Positions 50,319 through 58,819 of a stretch of 64,000 nucleotides of DNA are shown in pieces. Source of the DNA: JBAIYU01 sp036763085 (GTDB lineage: Bacteria; Bacillota; Negativicutes; DSM-1736; Dendrosporobacteraceae); NCBI RefSeq assembly GCF_036763085.1, contig NZ_JBAIYU010000022.1, forward strand, positions 1 through 64,000, read 5' to 3'. Below the pieces are notes generated by a model that worked only from the letters and a program-made list of their open reading frames with translations, did not search any database and was not told where the DNA came from. The translations under genes and the position numbers were made by a program. The first letter of the stretch is position 1, and every line of letters starts with the position of its first letter.

Positions 50319-50972
50319 TCATCCTTTCACAGCCATCCAGAATTTCCGTACGTAATCTTTCTCAATGGCTAATTTCAGTTCGTCATAGTGCTTTTCCTTC
50401 TTGAATTCACTTTCCTCTAGTTTTTGCTGGAGGAGTTTGTTTCTTTCTTCTAATCGAATAATGATATCTTCTAATGGGCTAGTGTTTGACTTACTCGAAT
50501 TCTCCGACTTATGGCTGTACACCAGGTTCCACAAATCGTCAGAGAACATATATGACCAGGGTATCACATGATCAACGGACAAGTCGCCTTCCGCAATTGG
50601 CTGATGGCAATAAAAGCAGGTCCGCTCACCATTGTCAAAGGCTAAGTCCAAATACGGATGGAATGACGATAAGTTTTGGCGCCGGATTTTGCCTTCCGCT
50701 ACGGCCCGTACCTTCATGGCGATTTTAGGACTATAGTTAAAGCTCTCTAACATCTGTGTCCAGCGATAGTTAATTACCTGTAAAAGTAGTTCTGAGTGCT
50801 CTGTCAATGACCTTATTTGTTCTGAATTTAGCGTAACCATTCCCGATTTCCGGTCAAGCTGATATATCTCATACGTAGTACCACCCACAGTCATGAACCG
50901 GTAGCATACATCCTTCTTCAGTGTCTTAGCAATGCTTACAATAGTTTCCTGATAAGCCAATGATAAACTCAA
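50319..50972 (-). CDS. HNH endonuclease, C-terminal part of a frameshifted gene
   Basis: 217 residues from a TTG. An HNH site is clear: CFYCHQPIAEGDLSVDHVIPWSYMFSDDLWNLV, with Cys-x2-Cys, DHVIPW and the following Asn. A coiled tail (about 165-205) follows. Upstream of the TTG the same frame stays open and reads DNYLPERIEKVQFERL, which continues the preceding gene if one base is restored near 51020. It is therefore probably the second half of one HNH protein of about 320 residues. Confidence 0.7.
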   Translation of the reverse strand: MSLSLAYQETIVSIAKTLKKDVCYRFMTVGGTTYEIYQLDRKSGMVTLNSEQIRSLTEHSELLLQVINYRWTQMLESFNYSPKIAMKVRAVAEGKIRRQNLSSFHPYLDLAFDNGERTCFYCHQPIAEGDLSVDHVIPWSYMFSDDLWNLVYSHKSENSSKSNTSPLEDIIIRLEERNKLLQQKLEESEFKKEKHYDELKLAIEKDYVRKFWMAVKG

Positions 50973-51280
50973 CCGTTCAAATTGAACTTTTTCAATGCGC
51001 TCTGGAAGATAATTATCTTTCGCTCTATAATACCGGTCAATACTTCTGGCAGCTTCTTTAAATTAGAACCTTGCACAAGGTCAAAGTATATTGTTTGATT
51101 CCAGTAATAGCTCAGATACTTTTCGGCAATTTGCTCAAACGTAAAAGCAACATGTTGTTGGCCTCTGCCCTGAGCCGCAACAGATAATTCTACTAATGCT
51201 TTAGCCCATGCCATTTTGTATGTGTTATCATAACCGCAATTCATGATGATATGATTCCAAGTTTTGATATATTCGTCCAT
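50969..51280 (-). CDS. N-terminal part of the frameshifted HNH endonuclease
   Basis: 103 residues. A helical domain (YIKTWNHIIMNCGYDNTYKMAWAKALVEL, then FTFEQIAEKYLSYYWNQTIYFDL) is typical of the region before HNH nucleases of this type. After IIERK the frame drifts into an unlikely FQSALKKFNLNG end. The other frame (shift of one base in the CGAAAG near 51018-51022) continues sensibly into the HNH ORF. Its stop overlaps the next start, which could mimic coupling. Confidence 0.65.
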   Translation of the reverse strand: MDEYIKTWNHIIMNCGYDNTYKMAWAKALVELSVAAQGRGQQHVAFTFEQIAEKYLSYYWNQTIYFDLVQGSNLKKLPEVLTGIIERKIIIFQSALKKFNLNG

Positions 51281-51315
51281 CTAGGACCTCCGCGTAACTT
51301 AGGATACGTTTTACA

Positions 51316-52506
51316 TTAACTGCGGCTCGGCAACATGGCCTTTAACTCTTCAATGCTATAGGCCTCATTGTTGCCTTTCGAATGTAATGCTAAGTGACAA
51401 TTCGGGCATACCGGTATTAGATCGTTTAAAGGGTCTATCTGATATTCGCCTTTTACTTCTGCTAAAGACTTAATATGATGCACATGTATTTTTCCCTTGA
51501 ATTCTTCGCCATAGAAATCACCAAAATTAAATCCACAGATTAAACATGTATCCCCTTTATGTTTAATACATTCTTGCCGAGCTTTATAACTTCTTTCATA
51601 CGCATTAACGGTGATTTGTTTTTTGGCGCCTTCTATATATTGGTTTACTTTATCAGAAGGTAATTCTTCCGCCATTAATGGATGTTGCTTGCGCGCAATA
51701 AGCCTTTGAACTTTTTCTAAGAGTTCATATCGCATGATCTGCTTAACTTGCTTAAAGGGCTGAATGGAATTGTCAATAACATAGAGCTCTTCATATGTAA
51801 TAGGTTCAAAAATAGTGACACTGTTAGTATCAAAAATATATGCGCCATGATAATGCTCGTCAACAGGGGGGGCATATTTCACAATATCTATAATGCGTGC
51901 TGCTGCTATGATCGCATTATTAAATTGAAATAGCACGAGTGATCCTTTAGCACAATTCATACCCGATTTACGGTAATAGTAGTAACCATTTTTCTCGACT
52001 AGATCTTTTAAGAAATACTTTTTCTGTATCTCCTCGAATGACCACCCAGGAAATTCTTCATCCTTACTCATAGGAAGTATTCGTATCTGTATTTCAAACT
52101 CTTCCACAATCTCGTTATTGGAGCGCGGCAAGTCTAAATTAAGCCCCAAGTGGTCAGCAAGCTTATACCATTCTTTACACTCTCGGATTTTTTTTAGTTC
52201 TAATTTGAAAAGCTCTTTTTCCGAAAGCCCTTGAGTATCAATGCCGTACATCTCGTAGAGTGGATAAAAGCCAGCACCTGCGGTATTCGTGTCTTTATTA
52301 ACAACTTTTGCAGATAGAAGTGGTAAGCCAAGTTCATGGCATAATGTTGATACCTCTCCAATTTGTTTGCCGACATTCCTATGAAAAATCGGAGGATTAA
52401 TCCTTTCTGCTAACTCATGATAATATATAATGTTTTCTTTCTTTATTACTGAGATTAGTAATTGCTCCGCCAGCTTTATTTGAACATCAGTCAACTTAGT
52501 ATACAT
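51316..52506 (-). CDS. HNH endonuclease family protein (McrA-like C-terminus)
   Basis: 396 residues. The C-terminus carries an HNH domain with zinc cysteines: TCLICGFNFGDFYGEEFKGKIHVHHIKSLAEVKGEYQIDPLNDLIPVCPNCHLALH (CxxC, VHHIK, N, CxxC-H). The N-terminal half has a winged-helix-like region (AERINPPIFHRNVGKQIGEVSTLCHELGLPLLS) and an AVLF-type central part. Such proteins cut modified or foreign DNA, so a type IV restriction role is possible. It lies 35 bases before the frameshifted HNH gene, on the same strand. Confidence 0.82.
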   Translation of the reverse strand: MYTKLTDVQIKLAEQLLISVIKKENIIYYHELAERINPPIFHRNVGKQIGEVSTLCHELGLPLLSAKVVNKDTNTAGAGFYPLYEMYGIDTQGLSEKELFKLELKKIRECKEWYKLADHLGLNLDLPRSNNEIVEEFEIQIRILPMSKDEEFPGWSFEEIQKKYFLKDLVEKNGYYYYRKSGMNCAKGSLVLFQFNNAIIAAARIIDIVKYAPPVDEHYHGAYIFDTNSVTIFEPITYEELYVIDNSIQPFKQVKQIMRYELLEKVQRLIARKQHPLMAEELPSDKVNQYIEGAKKQITVNAYERSYKARQECIKHKGDTCLICGFNFGDFYGEEFKGKIHVHHIKSLAEVKGEYQIDPLNDLIPVCPNCHLALHSKGNNEAYSIEELKAMLPSRS

Positions 52507-52520
52507 AGCTTACTCTCCCA

Positions 52521-53144
52521 TCACCAACGCCAAATTTCTTTTAGGGCCTTGTCACTGGAACTTTTTTCGTGTTCGCGTTCACCAAATAGTTCGTCATTTC
52601 TAGCTACAGTTGGGTCAAACCAGTCAGCTTTTTTCGTTGCCCAATCAACCCACGCGGCCGTTTCCTCATCCAGTCCATCGTGTCCACAGGAAGCCGAAAC
52701 AGCCTTGACATAAGCGCGGATTCTACACGCAGTCTCATAGTCGAGTGCGGCATTTTCCAGTGCTATTGTTCGCTCAACTTCCTTATTATATCTTTTTCGC
52801 CGTTCTTCCTTCCGGCGTTCAGCTTCCGCCTTTTTACGAGCTTCCTCTTCTCTCGCTTCACGATCAAGACGAAGCACTTCAGATTCCTCATAAAGCTCTA
52901 TTAACATTTCGCCAAGCCGAGATTCAACATTAATTTTATCTGTGTCTCTGAAATATCGTCCCTGCCGAATGCTTATTCTAAGCCTTCCGTTGAACACATA
53001 GTCATACTTACGAATCTGAGGCTCTGATGCCCACGAGCTGCGCCGCTTCTCATCTCTATACTTAATAAGGGCTTGCGCTTCCTGTTTTGTAATTTCATGC
53101 TCGACCTTATCCTGGCCCTTAGCAATTTCAACACGTATTTTCAT
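52521..53144 (-). CDS. Coiled-coil protein of unknown function
   Basis: 207 residues. An N-terminal beta-like region (MKIRVEIAKGQDKVEHEITKQEAQALIKY) is followed by a highly charged coiled coil (about 90-135: LDREAREEEARKKAEAERRKEERRKRYNKEVERT). A compact C-terminal part follows (GLDEETAAWVDWATKKADWFDPTVARNDELFG). I recognise no enzymatic motif. It lies 14 bases upstream of the McrA-like HNH gene and is probably its co-expressed partner. Confidence 0.6.
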   Translation of the reverse strand: MKIRVEIAKGQDKVEHEITKQEAQALIKYRDEKRRSSWASEPQIRKYDYVFNGRLRISIRQGRYFRDTDKINVESRLGEMLIELYEESEVLRLDREAREEEARKKAEAERRKEERRKRYNKEVERTIALENAALDYETACRIRAYVKAVSASCGHDGLDEETAAWVDWATKKADWFDPTVARNDELFGEREHEKSSSDKALKEIWRW

Positions 53145-53294
53145 TATGACACGAAGTGAAAGGTCTTCATAATCTTTTTTCCTTTGTGCACCTTCTTCTT
53201 TTTGTCTTTATAATTCCATTCTTTTACGACACTTCTGTAGGCAGCCATTTTTTTATACATTTGAGTATTTCCAGTAGGAATCTTGATTTCCTGG

Positions 53295-53347
53295 AAAACT
53301 CGGGTACAGATTAACTGTTTCAAAACAAAGTAACTATCCCGAGTTTT
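53295..53347. repeat. REP-like hairpin AAAACTCGGG/CCCGAGTTTT
   Basis: A 10-bp stem with a 33-base loop containing TTAACTGTTTCAAAACAAAGTAACTAT, very similar to the loop of the hairpin at 39539-39584. T-runs flank both sides, so it can also terminate the 53414 gene. Two related copies at module borders suggest an interspersed palindromic element. Confidence 0.6.
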
Positions 53348-53413
53348 TTTTTGACTTTAGCTAGTTGGAATCTTTGACACTATAACTTTATTGTCCAAGA
53401 TTGAGTGAATCCT

Positions 53414-54328
53414 TTATAAACTCCGAGTTAGTATTTCATCAAGATATCTTGTTAAACTGTCTTGAAGCCTAGATTTGCCAGGAATTGTGTTTTCGTAAAA
53501 TAAAACTCTGAATGCTGATACATCAAACGGAAGCTGAGTACCTTTTTCAGCTAGCAAAACACAAGGTTTATTAAGGGCGTGTGCATATCCCACTTCATAA
53601 TAAACATTAGAATTTGGTTTTGATATATCCGCAATAATTATCTTTGCTTCTTTTATTTGCTGCACTATATCTCCTAGAATTAATCCAGGTAAATATGTGT
53701 CGTCTGCCCTACATGCAGTTAATCTATTCTGACTACAAACTTCTTTTATTACATCCTCATATATTTCGTTATAAGGGCTAGAGAATTGCATAACTACAAA
53801 TGCTCTCGCACGTTCTTGTGTTATAGCAAAATTACGTATGAACACATCATATGCCGATGTACAATATATACCCACCTGGCTTCTTGGCCTAATTTGCGGA
53901 ACAATAGCTGAGAGTACAAGTACATCATTGACTTTAAGGTGCACAAGCGATCCTTTCACTTCTACCTTAAGATTATATTTCACTCCAGGTGTCAAGTTCT
54001 GAGAATCACCTGACACAGCTAATGAATTCCATCGCTGATTGCTGAACATTCCAATATAGTACATTCCCGAGGGACTACCATCACTAGAAGAGGTCAAACC
54101 CGCCGTAACAAATTCATGACTACTATGCGAAACAATTATTTGACAAGCTGTCCCATGACCGATATTCTCGAAATCTAATTCGGCTTCTATTATTCCACCG
54201 TCAAAGTTCGAGTTACAAACGGCAACTCCTACTCCTGGAAAATCACTATTCGATTTGTAGCCCTTAAAAGTTGTCAAATTATGTTCATATAGAAATTTCC
54301 CGATCAATGATGCCCACTTTGTAGTCAT
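53414..54328 (-). CDS. LamG/concanavalin-like domain fused to a 2-deoxyribosyltransferase-like effector domain
   Basis: 304 residues. Residues about 10-170 form a jelly-roll pattern (GGIIEAELDFENIGHGTACQIIVSHSS..., KYNLKVEVKGSLVHLKVNDVLVLSA...RSQVGIYCTSAYDVFIRNFAI), as in LamG or 3-keto-disaccharide hydrolase domains. Residues about 175-300 resemble nucleoside 2-deoxyribosyltransferase/TIR-like folds (AFVVMQFSSPYNEIYEDVI, AKIIIADISKPNSNVYYEVGYAHALNKPCVLLAE) with the conserved Glu of YYEVGYAHA. This half may cleave a nucleotide. The fusion of a sugar-binding-type domain to it is unusual and could be a defence sensor-effector. Confidence 0.65.
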   Translation of the reverse strand: MTTKWASLIGKFLYEHNLTTFKGYKSNSDFPGVGVAVCNSNFDGGIIEAELDFENIGHGTACQIIVSHSSHEFVTAGLTSSSDGSPSGMYYIGMFSNQRWNSLAVSGDSQNLTPGVKYNLKVEVKGSLVHLKVNDVLVLSAIVPQIRPRSQVGIYCTSAYDVFIRNFAITQERARAFVVMQFSSPYNEIYEDVIKEVCSQNRLTACRADDTYLPGLILGDIVQQIKEAKIIIADISKPNSNVYYEVGYAHALNKPCVLLAEKGTQLPFDVSAFRVLFYENTIPGKSRLQDSLTRYLDEILTRSL

Positions 54329-54386
54329 ACTTTAACTACCTCCAAAATTTTCTACTCTTCAATCTATTCCTACTAAACGACAAAAA

Positions 54387-54416
54387 ATCCTGTATGCATT
54401 AAAATGTATACAGGAT
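54387..54416 (-). terminator. Terminator downstream of rlmD
   Basis: ATCCTGTATACATT/AATGCATACAGGAT stem followed on the minus strand by TTTTTTGTCG. It lies about 140 bases beyond the rlmD stop. Confidence 0.8.
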
Positions 54417-54495
54417 CTCTCTATATTGATCAGTATTGAATAAACTCCCCCATTTTCGTTATTACCGATGATACGTTTTCCACAGCTCAGACGTT

Positions 54496-54590
54496 AAGTA
54501 CTAGACGCCTTACTTGCACTCCTGGTAGACAAATAAGAGGTGTCATTTTCATCTTATTCCCGCTCTATCAACGCTACGCACTCCACGTGA
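54496..54590 (-). repeat. rlmD 3' end and downstream flank: parental copy of the repeat series
   Basis: This segment spans the last codons of intact rlmD and 58 bases beyond it. Positions 54496-54590 match 39802-39898 almost throughout (TAAGTACTAGACGCC, TACTTGCACTCCT, CGCTCTATCAACGCTACGCACT). Shorter matches occur at 20949, 34780, 42404, 42560 and 44780. It behaves like a chromosomal attachment site. Confidence 0.75.
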
Positions 54591-55924
54591 AATGTCTGCG
54601 GGAACATATCTACCGGTTGAACTTCAACAGTCTTATATCCGTGCTCATTGAGTACTGCTAAGTCCCTAGCTAACGATGCGGGATTGCAGGATACATATAC
54701 TATTCGCTCAGGCTGCATATTGACAAAGGTTTCAAGAACAATACGTTCACAGCCAGCTCTTGGTGGATCGACAACAATTGTATCAGGACGAATTCCTTCT
54801 TTAAAGAGCTTGGGCATTACATCTATGGCATCTCCAACAATAAATTCGGTATTTGTAATGCCATTGCGTTCGGCATTTGCATTGGCGTCTTTTATTGCTG
54901 GTTCGACTATTTCAATTCCAATTACCTTTTTCGCTTTGCGGGCTAAAAACAGCGTTATTGTTCCAGTACCGCAATATGCGTCGATGACTGTTTCATGGCC
55001 ATTTAGACCGGCGTACTCTACGGCCTTATTATATAATACCTCTGCCTGTACTGTATTAACCTGAAAAAATGATCTGGCAGATATATTAAAAGAAAACTCC
55101 CCTAGTTTATCAGTTATCGTATCTTTACCCCATAACGTTGTTGTCTTATTGCCTAATATAACATTAGTTTTTCTAGAATTAACATTTTGAATTATGCTCA
55201 CAATACCTGGTATTTTGTTCTTTAGTTGGTCAATTATTTGAGCTTTACGAGGCAGACCATCCGTCGCTGTCACTAATACTACCATCACCTCGCCGCTTGC
55301 ATTACCAACTCTTCCTAAGACATGACGAACAACACCTTCACCAGTTCTCTCGTTGTAAGCGCTAATGCCAAGTTCAGATAAAACTATTCTAGCTTGCTGG
55401 GCAATAGTATTATTAGCTTCATGCTGTATCAAGCAATTTTCAGTATTTACAATGCTATGAGTGCCTTGTTCAAAACAACCTATGACTAAATTATTATTAA
55501 CTGTACCTACCGGAAATTGCATCTTGTTTCGATAGTACCAAGGACTATCCGCACCAATAGTAGGATGAACTGTTACGTCTGAAAGTTTACCGATACGGGT
55601 TACTGCGTCCACAACCTGCTGCCGTTTAGCTTTAAGCTGTGCTGAATAACTCATATGCTGCATCTGACAGCCGCCGCATCTTTGGTACAAGGAACACTCT
55701 GGCTCATTGCGTTCTTCTGACGGATTAATTACGGAAATCAGTTTCCCTTTTGCATAATTTTTCTTAACCTCAATAATCTTCGCTTGAACCTGCTCACCCG
55801 GCAACGCATATGGCACAAAAACAGTAAAGTCCTTATATCGTCCGACACCTTCACCGCTGTGCCCTAAACTTAAAATGTCAATTGGATATTCTTTGCCCTT
55901 TATTACTGGTATTTCATTAATCAC
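54554..55924 (-). CDS. rlmD: 23S rRNA (uracil-5-)-methyltransferase RlmD/RumA
   Basis: 456 residues. An N-terminal TRAM domain (about 1-65) is followed by the 4Fe-4S cysteines (PECSLYQRCGGCQMQHMSY plus a later Cys). The SAM-binding domain has DAYCGTGTITLFLA, and the catalytic Cys lies in VYVSCNPASLARDLAVL, ending VDMFPQTFHVECVALIERE. It methylates uracil 1939 (or 747) of 23S rRNA. The gene is intact, and its 3' end is the source of the att-like repeats at lower coordinates. It follows the LonB gene after a strong terminator. Confidence 0.94.
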   Translation of the reverse strand: MINEIPVIKGKEYPIDILSLGHSGEGVGRYKDFTVFVPYALPGEQVQAKIIEVKKNYAKGKLISVINPSEERNEPECSLYQRCGGCQMQHMSYSAQLKAKRQQVVDAVTRIGKLSDVTVHPTIGADSPWYYRNKMQFPVGTVNNNLVIGCFEQGTHSIVNTENCLIQHEANNTIAQQARIVLSELGISAYNERTGEGVVRHVLGRVGNASGEVMVVLVTATDGLPRKAQIIDQLKNKIPGIVSIIQNVNSRKTNVILGNKTTTLWGKDTITDKLGEFSFNISARSFFQVNTVQAEVLYNKAVEYAGLNGHETVIDAYCGTGTITLFLARKAKKVIGIEIVEPAIKDANANAERNGITNTEFIVGDAIDVMPKLFKEGIRPDTIVVDPPRAGCERIVLETFVNMQPERIVYVSCNPASLARDLAVLNEHGYKTVEVQPVDMFPQTFHVECVALIERE

Positions 55925-55979
55925 AACAACTGCCTACTTTCTTATACGGTTTGACAGAAAAGCTGATAACGAAATTTTT

Positions 55980-56027
55980 GCCGCTCATGACTCCAATCAG
56001 TCCCAAAGGGGTTGGAGCCAGAGCGGC
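55980..56027 (-). terminator. Terminator of the LonB-like gene
   Basis: GGCCGCTCTGGCTCCAA/TTGGAGTCATGAGCGGC long imperfect stem, then TTTTTCG on the minus strand, starting 17 bases past the protease stop. Confidence 0.8.
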
Positions 56028-56043
56028 CTTTTTCTAAAGATTA

Positions 56044-58470
56044 TTAAACTTTAACTTTAGTTTCGCCTTCTGCACTTTTACCTAGTTTAATTAGCGTATC
56101 AGTATATTCGTTAAGCTTTTTATTAACTAAATGGTGAACACTGCCTTCTGGATAATTGCCATCACTGTTCACTACCCCGGCTTCTACACCGGTCAGTATC
56201 TCAATGCCTTCATCAATAGTCTTAACAGGATAGATATGGAATTTACCTTCTCGAACGGCTTCAACTACTTCATCATCAAGAGTTAACTCATCAACATTTT
56301 GATGAGGAATCATTACGCCTTGTTCACCGTTTAAGCCTTTGGCCTTACATACTGAAAAGAAGCCTTCGATTTTTTGTGTTGCTCCGCCTATCGGCTGAAT
56401 TTCGCCTTTTTGATTTACCGAGCCTGTAACAGCAATATATTGCTTTAACGGCAGACCAGACAAACTTGATAATATTGCATAAAGTTCGGTGCTAGATGCG
56501 CTGTCTCCATCGACACCTTCATAGGTCTGTTCAAAAGTTAAGCTGGCAGTTAGGGTGAGTGGACGCTCCTGCGCATATTTTTCTCCTAAGTAACCGCTTA
56601 GAATTAGAACGCCTTTAGTATGGCTTGTCCCGCTCATTTTCGTTTCACGCTCTATATTTACAACACCGCTTTTGCCAAGGTATGTGTTTGCTGTAATGCG
56701 AGATGGCTTACCAAAGGAATATTCGCCAACCGCCATAACTGCAAGTCCATTCACTTGGCCGACCTTTTTATCTTCGGTATCTATTAGGAATTTACCTTCT
56801 ACATACATCTCTTGCAGGCGTTCTTCATACTTATTGGAGCGGTTTCTCTTTTCTGTAATAGCCTTATTAATATGACTGACATTAATTATCGAGCTGCTTT
56901 CGGTGGTTGCCCAGGCGTCAGCTTCACATAATAGTTCAACAATCTCATTAAAGCGAGTTGTAAGTTTTTTCTGACTGCTTGCTAACCGGCAAGAATATTC
57001 AACAACACGGGCGACGGCTTTCTTATCAAAGTGCTTTAGATGCTCTCGTTCAACTGTTGAGCTGATAAAAGCTGCCAGCTTTTTGATATTTTCAGGATTA
57101 TTTTCCATTTGAACATCAAAATCAGCATGTATTTTAAATAACTTACGGAAGTCCTCATCATGGTTAAACATTAGATAGTATATATATGGATTGCCGATTA
57201 GAATTACCTTAACATTAAGCGGAATGGTTTCAGGCTTAAGTGAGGCCATAGCAAGCATACCATATTGCTCACCAAGGTTCTCTATAAATAGTTTCCTAGT
57301 TTTAAGCACTCGTTTCAGTGCTTCCCAAGCCCCCATATTTGCTAACACATCGCGGGCATTAAGAATAAGATAACCGCCATTAGCCTTGTGGAGTGCGCCT
57401 GGCTTAATCATACTATAGTCGGTTGAAACTACGCCCATACGATTTTCATATTCTACCCGGCCCAGAAGATTATAATAGGTCGGATTAATTTCAACGATAA
57501 CTGGCGCACCTTCGCAATCGCGATTATCTACAAGTAAATTGACTGTATACTTAGTCTTTATAGTATCCTGCACATTTCTTTTAAAGAGCATCAACGGATT
57601 TGTTTCTTCATCTAGCTGCGCAGGTTTAAAATCATTAATATTTTTAACTACGTCCTGCTTAACTGCTTCGAGATATGTTACAACTTCTTCGTACCCGCCG
57701 TATTTTTCCTTCAATTCATCTATAAAGTGGCCGGCAGCGAATAAGCCTATCTTTCGATCAAGATCTTTTACTTGATCACGCACTTCACGTTCTAAATGCT
57801 GCATTCGGCGAACTATTTCAGTGGCTTTTTCGTGAACAGCTCGTAGTTTTTGCTCGATGCTCTCGCGCTGTTCCTTGTCCATTTTCTGATATTCTTCAGG
57901 TGTTAAGGGCTTACCTTCATTGATCGGAACACCTGCAAAACCAGTTGTGGACCACTGTGGCATAATACCTTGCTCTTCGGCGTAATGATTAAACTCTTCC
58001 AAGATAAAAGCACGTTTATCTTGAAAGCCTTTTACAAGTTTAGTCTTAGCCTGTTCATAATCATCACTGCTGAAAACTTTAGGTATATCAGTCTTAAGTG
58101 TTTCAACTAAATCTTGCATATCTTGGCGAAAAACACTGCCAACGCCTGCTGGCAAGGATACAGCTATTGGCTGACCAGGGTTTTCGAAATTATTAACATA
58201 ACACCAATCATCTGGTACACTTTCTTTCTTGGCTACTTTACTTACCGAGGACTTTGCATAGGTAATTTTACCTGTTCCAACTAAGCCCGATATGAATATA
58301 TTATAGCCTTGATTTTTAGTAAATAAGCCAAACTCAACCGCCTTAACCGCACGTTCTTGACCTATCATATCTTCAAGCGGCGGAACATTTGCAGTGGTTT
58401 CAAAACCAAGCAAACTCTCATCACAGTTAAAGCGCAGCTTATCTACTGGGAGTTCCTTCAAATTGGTCAT
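56044..58470 (-). CDS. Lon-like ATP-dependent protease (LonB family, archaeal/LonR type)
   Basis: 808 residues. The N-terminal region (about 1-330) holds a P-loop GLVGTGK at 62-68 and a long coiled insertion (about 190-290), as in the AAA_32 Lon-related family. Walker B and sensor motifs follow (GGYLILNARDVLANMGAWEALKRVLKT, NVKVILIGNPYIYYLMF). The C-terminal Lon protease domain has the Ser-Lys dyad in GVDGDSASSTELYAILSSLSGLPLKQ and SVNQKGEIQPIGGATQKIEGFF. It degrades unfolded or regulatory proteins using ATP. It has no N-terminal LON substrate domain. Transcribed alone. Confidence 0.9.
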   Translation of the reverse strand: MTNLKELPVDKLRFNCDESLLGFETTANVPPLEDMIGQERAVKAVEFGLFTKNQGYNIFISGLVGTGKITYAKSSVSKVAKKESVPDDWCYVNNFENPGQPIAVSLPAGVGSVFRQDMQDLVETLKTDIPKVFSSDDYEQAKTKLVKGFQDKRAFILEEFNHYAEEQGIMPQWSTTGFAGVPINEGKPLTPEEYQKMDKEQRESIEQKLRAVHEKATEIVRRMQHLEREVRDQVKDLDRKIGLFAAGHFIDELKEKYGGYEEVVTYLEAVKQDVVKNINDFKPAQLDEETNPLMLFKRNVQDTIKTKYTVNLLVDNRDCEGAPVIVEINPTYYNLLGRVEYENRMGVVSTDYSMIKPGALHKANGGYLILNARDVLANMGAWEALKRVLKTRKLFIENLGEQYGMLAMASLKPETIPLNVKVILIGNPYIYYLMFNHDEDFRKLFKIHADFDVQMENNPENIKKLAAFISSTVEREHLKHFDKKAVARVVEYSCRLASSQKKLTTRFNEIVELLCEADAWATTESSSIINVSHINKAITEKRNRSNKYEERLQEMYVEGKFLIDTEDKKVGQVNGLAVMAVGEYSFGKPSRITANTYLGKSGVVNIERETKMSGTSHTKGVLILSGYLGEKYAQERPLTLTASLTFEQTYEGVDGDSASSTELYAILSSLSGLPLKQYIAVTGSVNQKGEIQPIGGATQKIEGFFSVCKAKGLNGEQGVMIPHQNVDELTLDDEVVEAVREGKFHIYPVKTIDEGIEILTGVEAGVVNSDGNYPEGSVHHLVNKKLNEYTDTLIKLGKSAEGETKVKV

Positions 58471-58545
58471 GAAATCAGTCCCCTTTTCGTTTTGTAACTA
58501 TGGTTAAATTTGCCATATATTTCGACTAAATCTAACAGAACTCCT

Positions 58546-58800
58546 CTATTCTTCACTATTATTCCAGTCAATATCCTGACTTCCACAATGTATACATGTA
58601 TCAAAAAACTGCTTAGGATCATCTACTGCCTTAGTTATTGAGGCTTTACTGGCTCCTAGACTGCTAACACTAACAACATCATTTTGATTATTAAACTGGG
58701 CAATCATTCCTGACACTGGGCCATTAGCGGTAGGCGCAGAAGGAGGAACTTCACTTGAGCCAAAGCTGTATGTATTTCCACAAACTTTACATTTAGGCAT
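58546..58800 (-). CDS. Small zinc-ribbon protein
   Basis: 84 residues with CKVCG at the N-terminus and CIHCG near the C-terminus, enclosing a Pro/Ser/Ala-rich and a helical segment (PPSAPTANGPVSGMIAQFNNQND; SITKAVDDPKQFFDTCIHC). The two CxxC pairs likely bind one zinc. No enzymatic domain. It lies between LonB and the CPBP protease on the same strand; the role is unknown but it appears to be backbone rather than mobile DNA. Confidence 0.6.
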   Translation of the reverse strand: MPKCKVCGNTYSFGSSEVPPSAPTANGPVSGMIAQFNNQNDVVSVSSLGASKASITKAVDDPKQFFDTCIHCGSQDIDWNNSEE

Positions 58801-58819
58801 AGTACATCTCCTTTATATT

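Noticed and set aside
50319..51280. Programmed -1 frameshifting in the HNH gene
   Set aside because: No canonical slippery heptamer or downstream pseudoknot is apparent at the CGAAAG site; a one-base loss is simpler.
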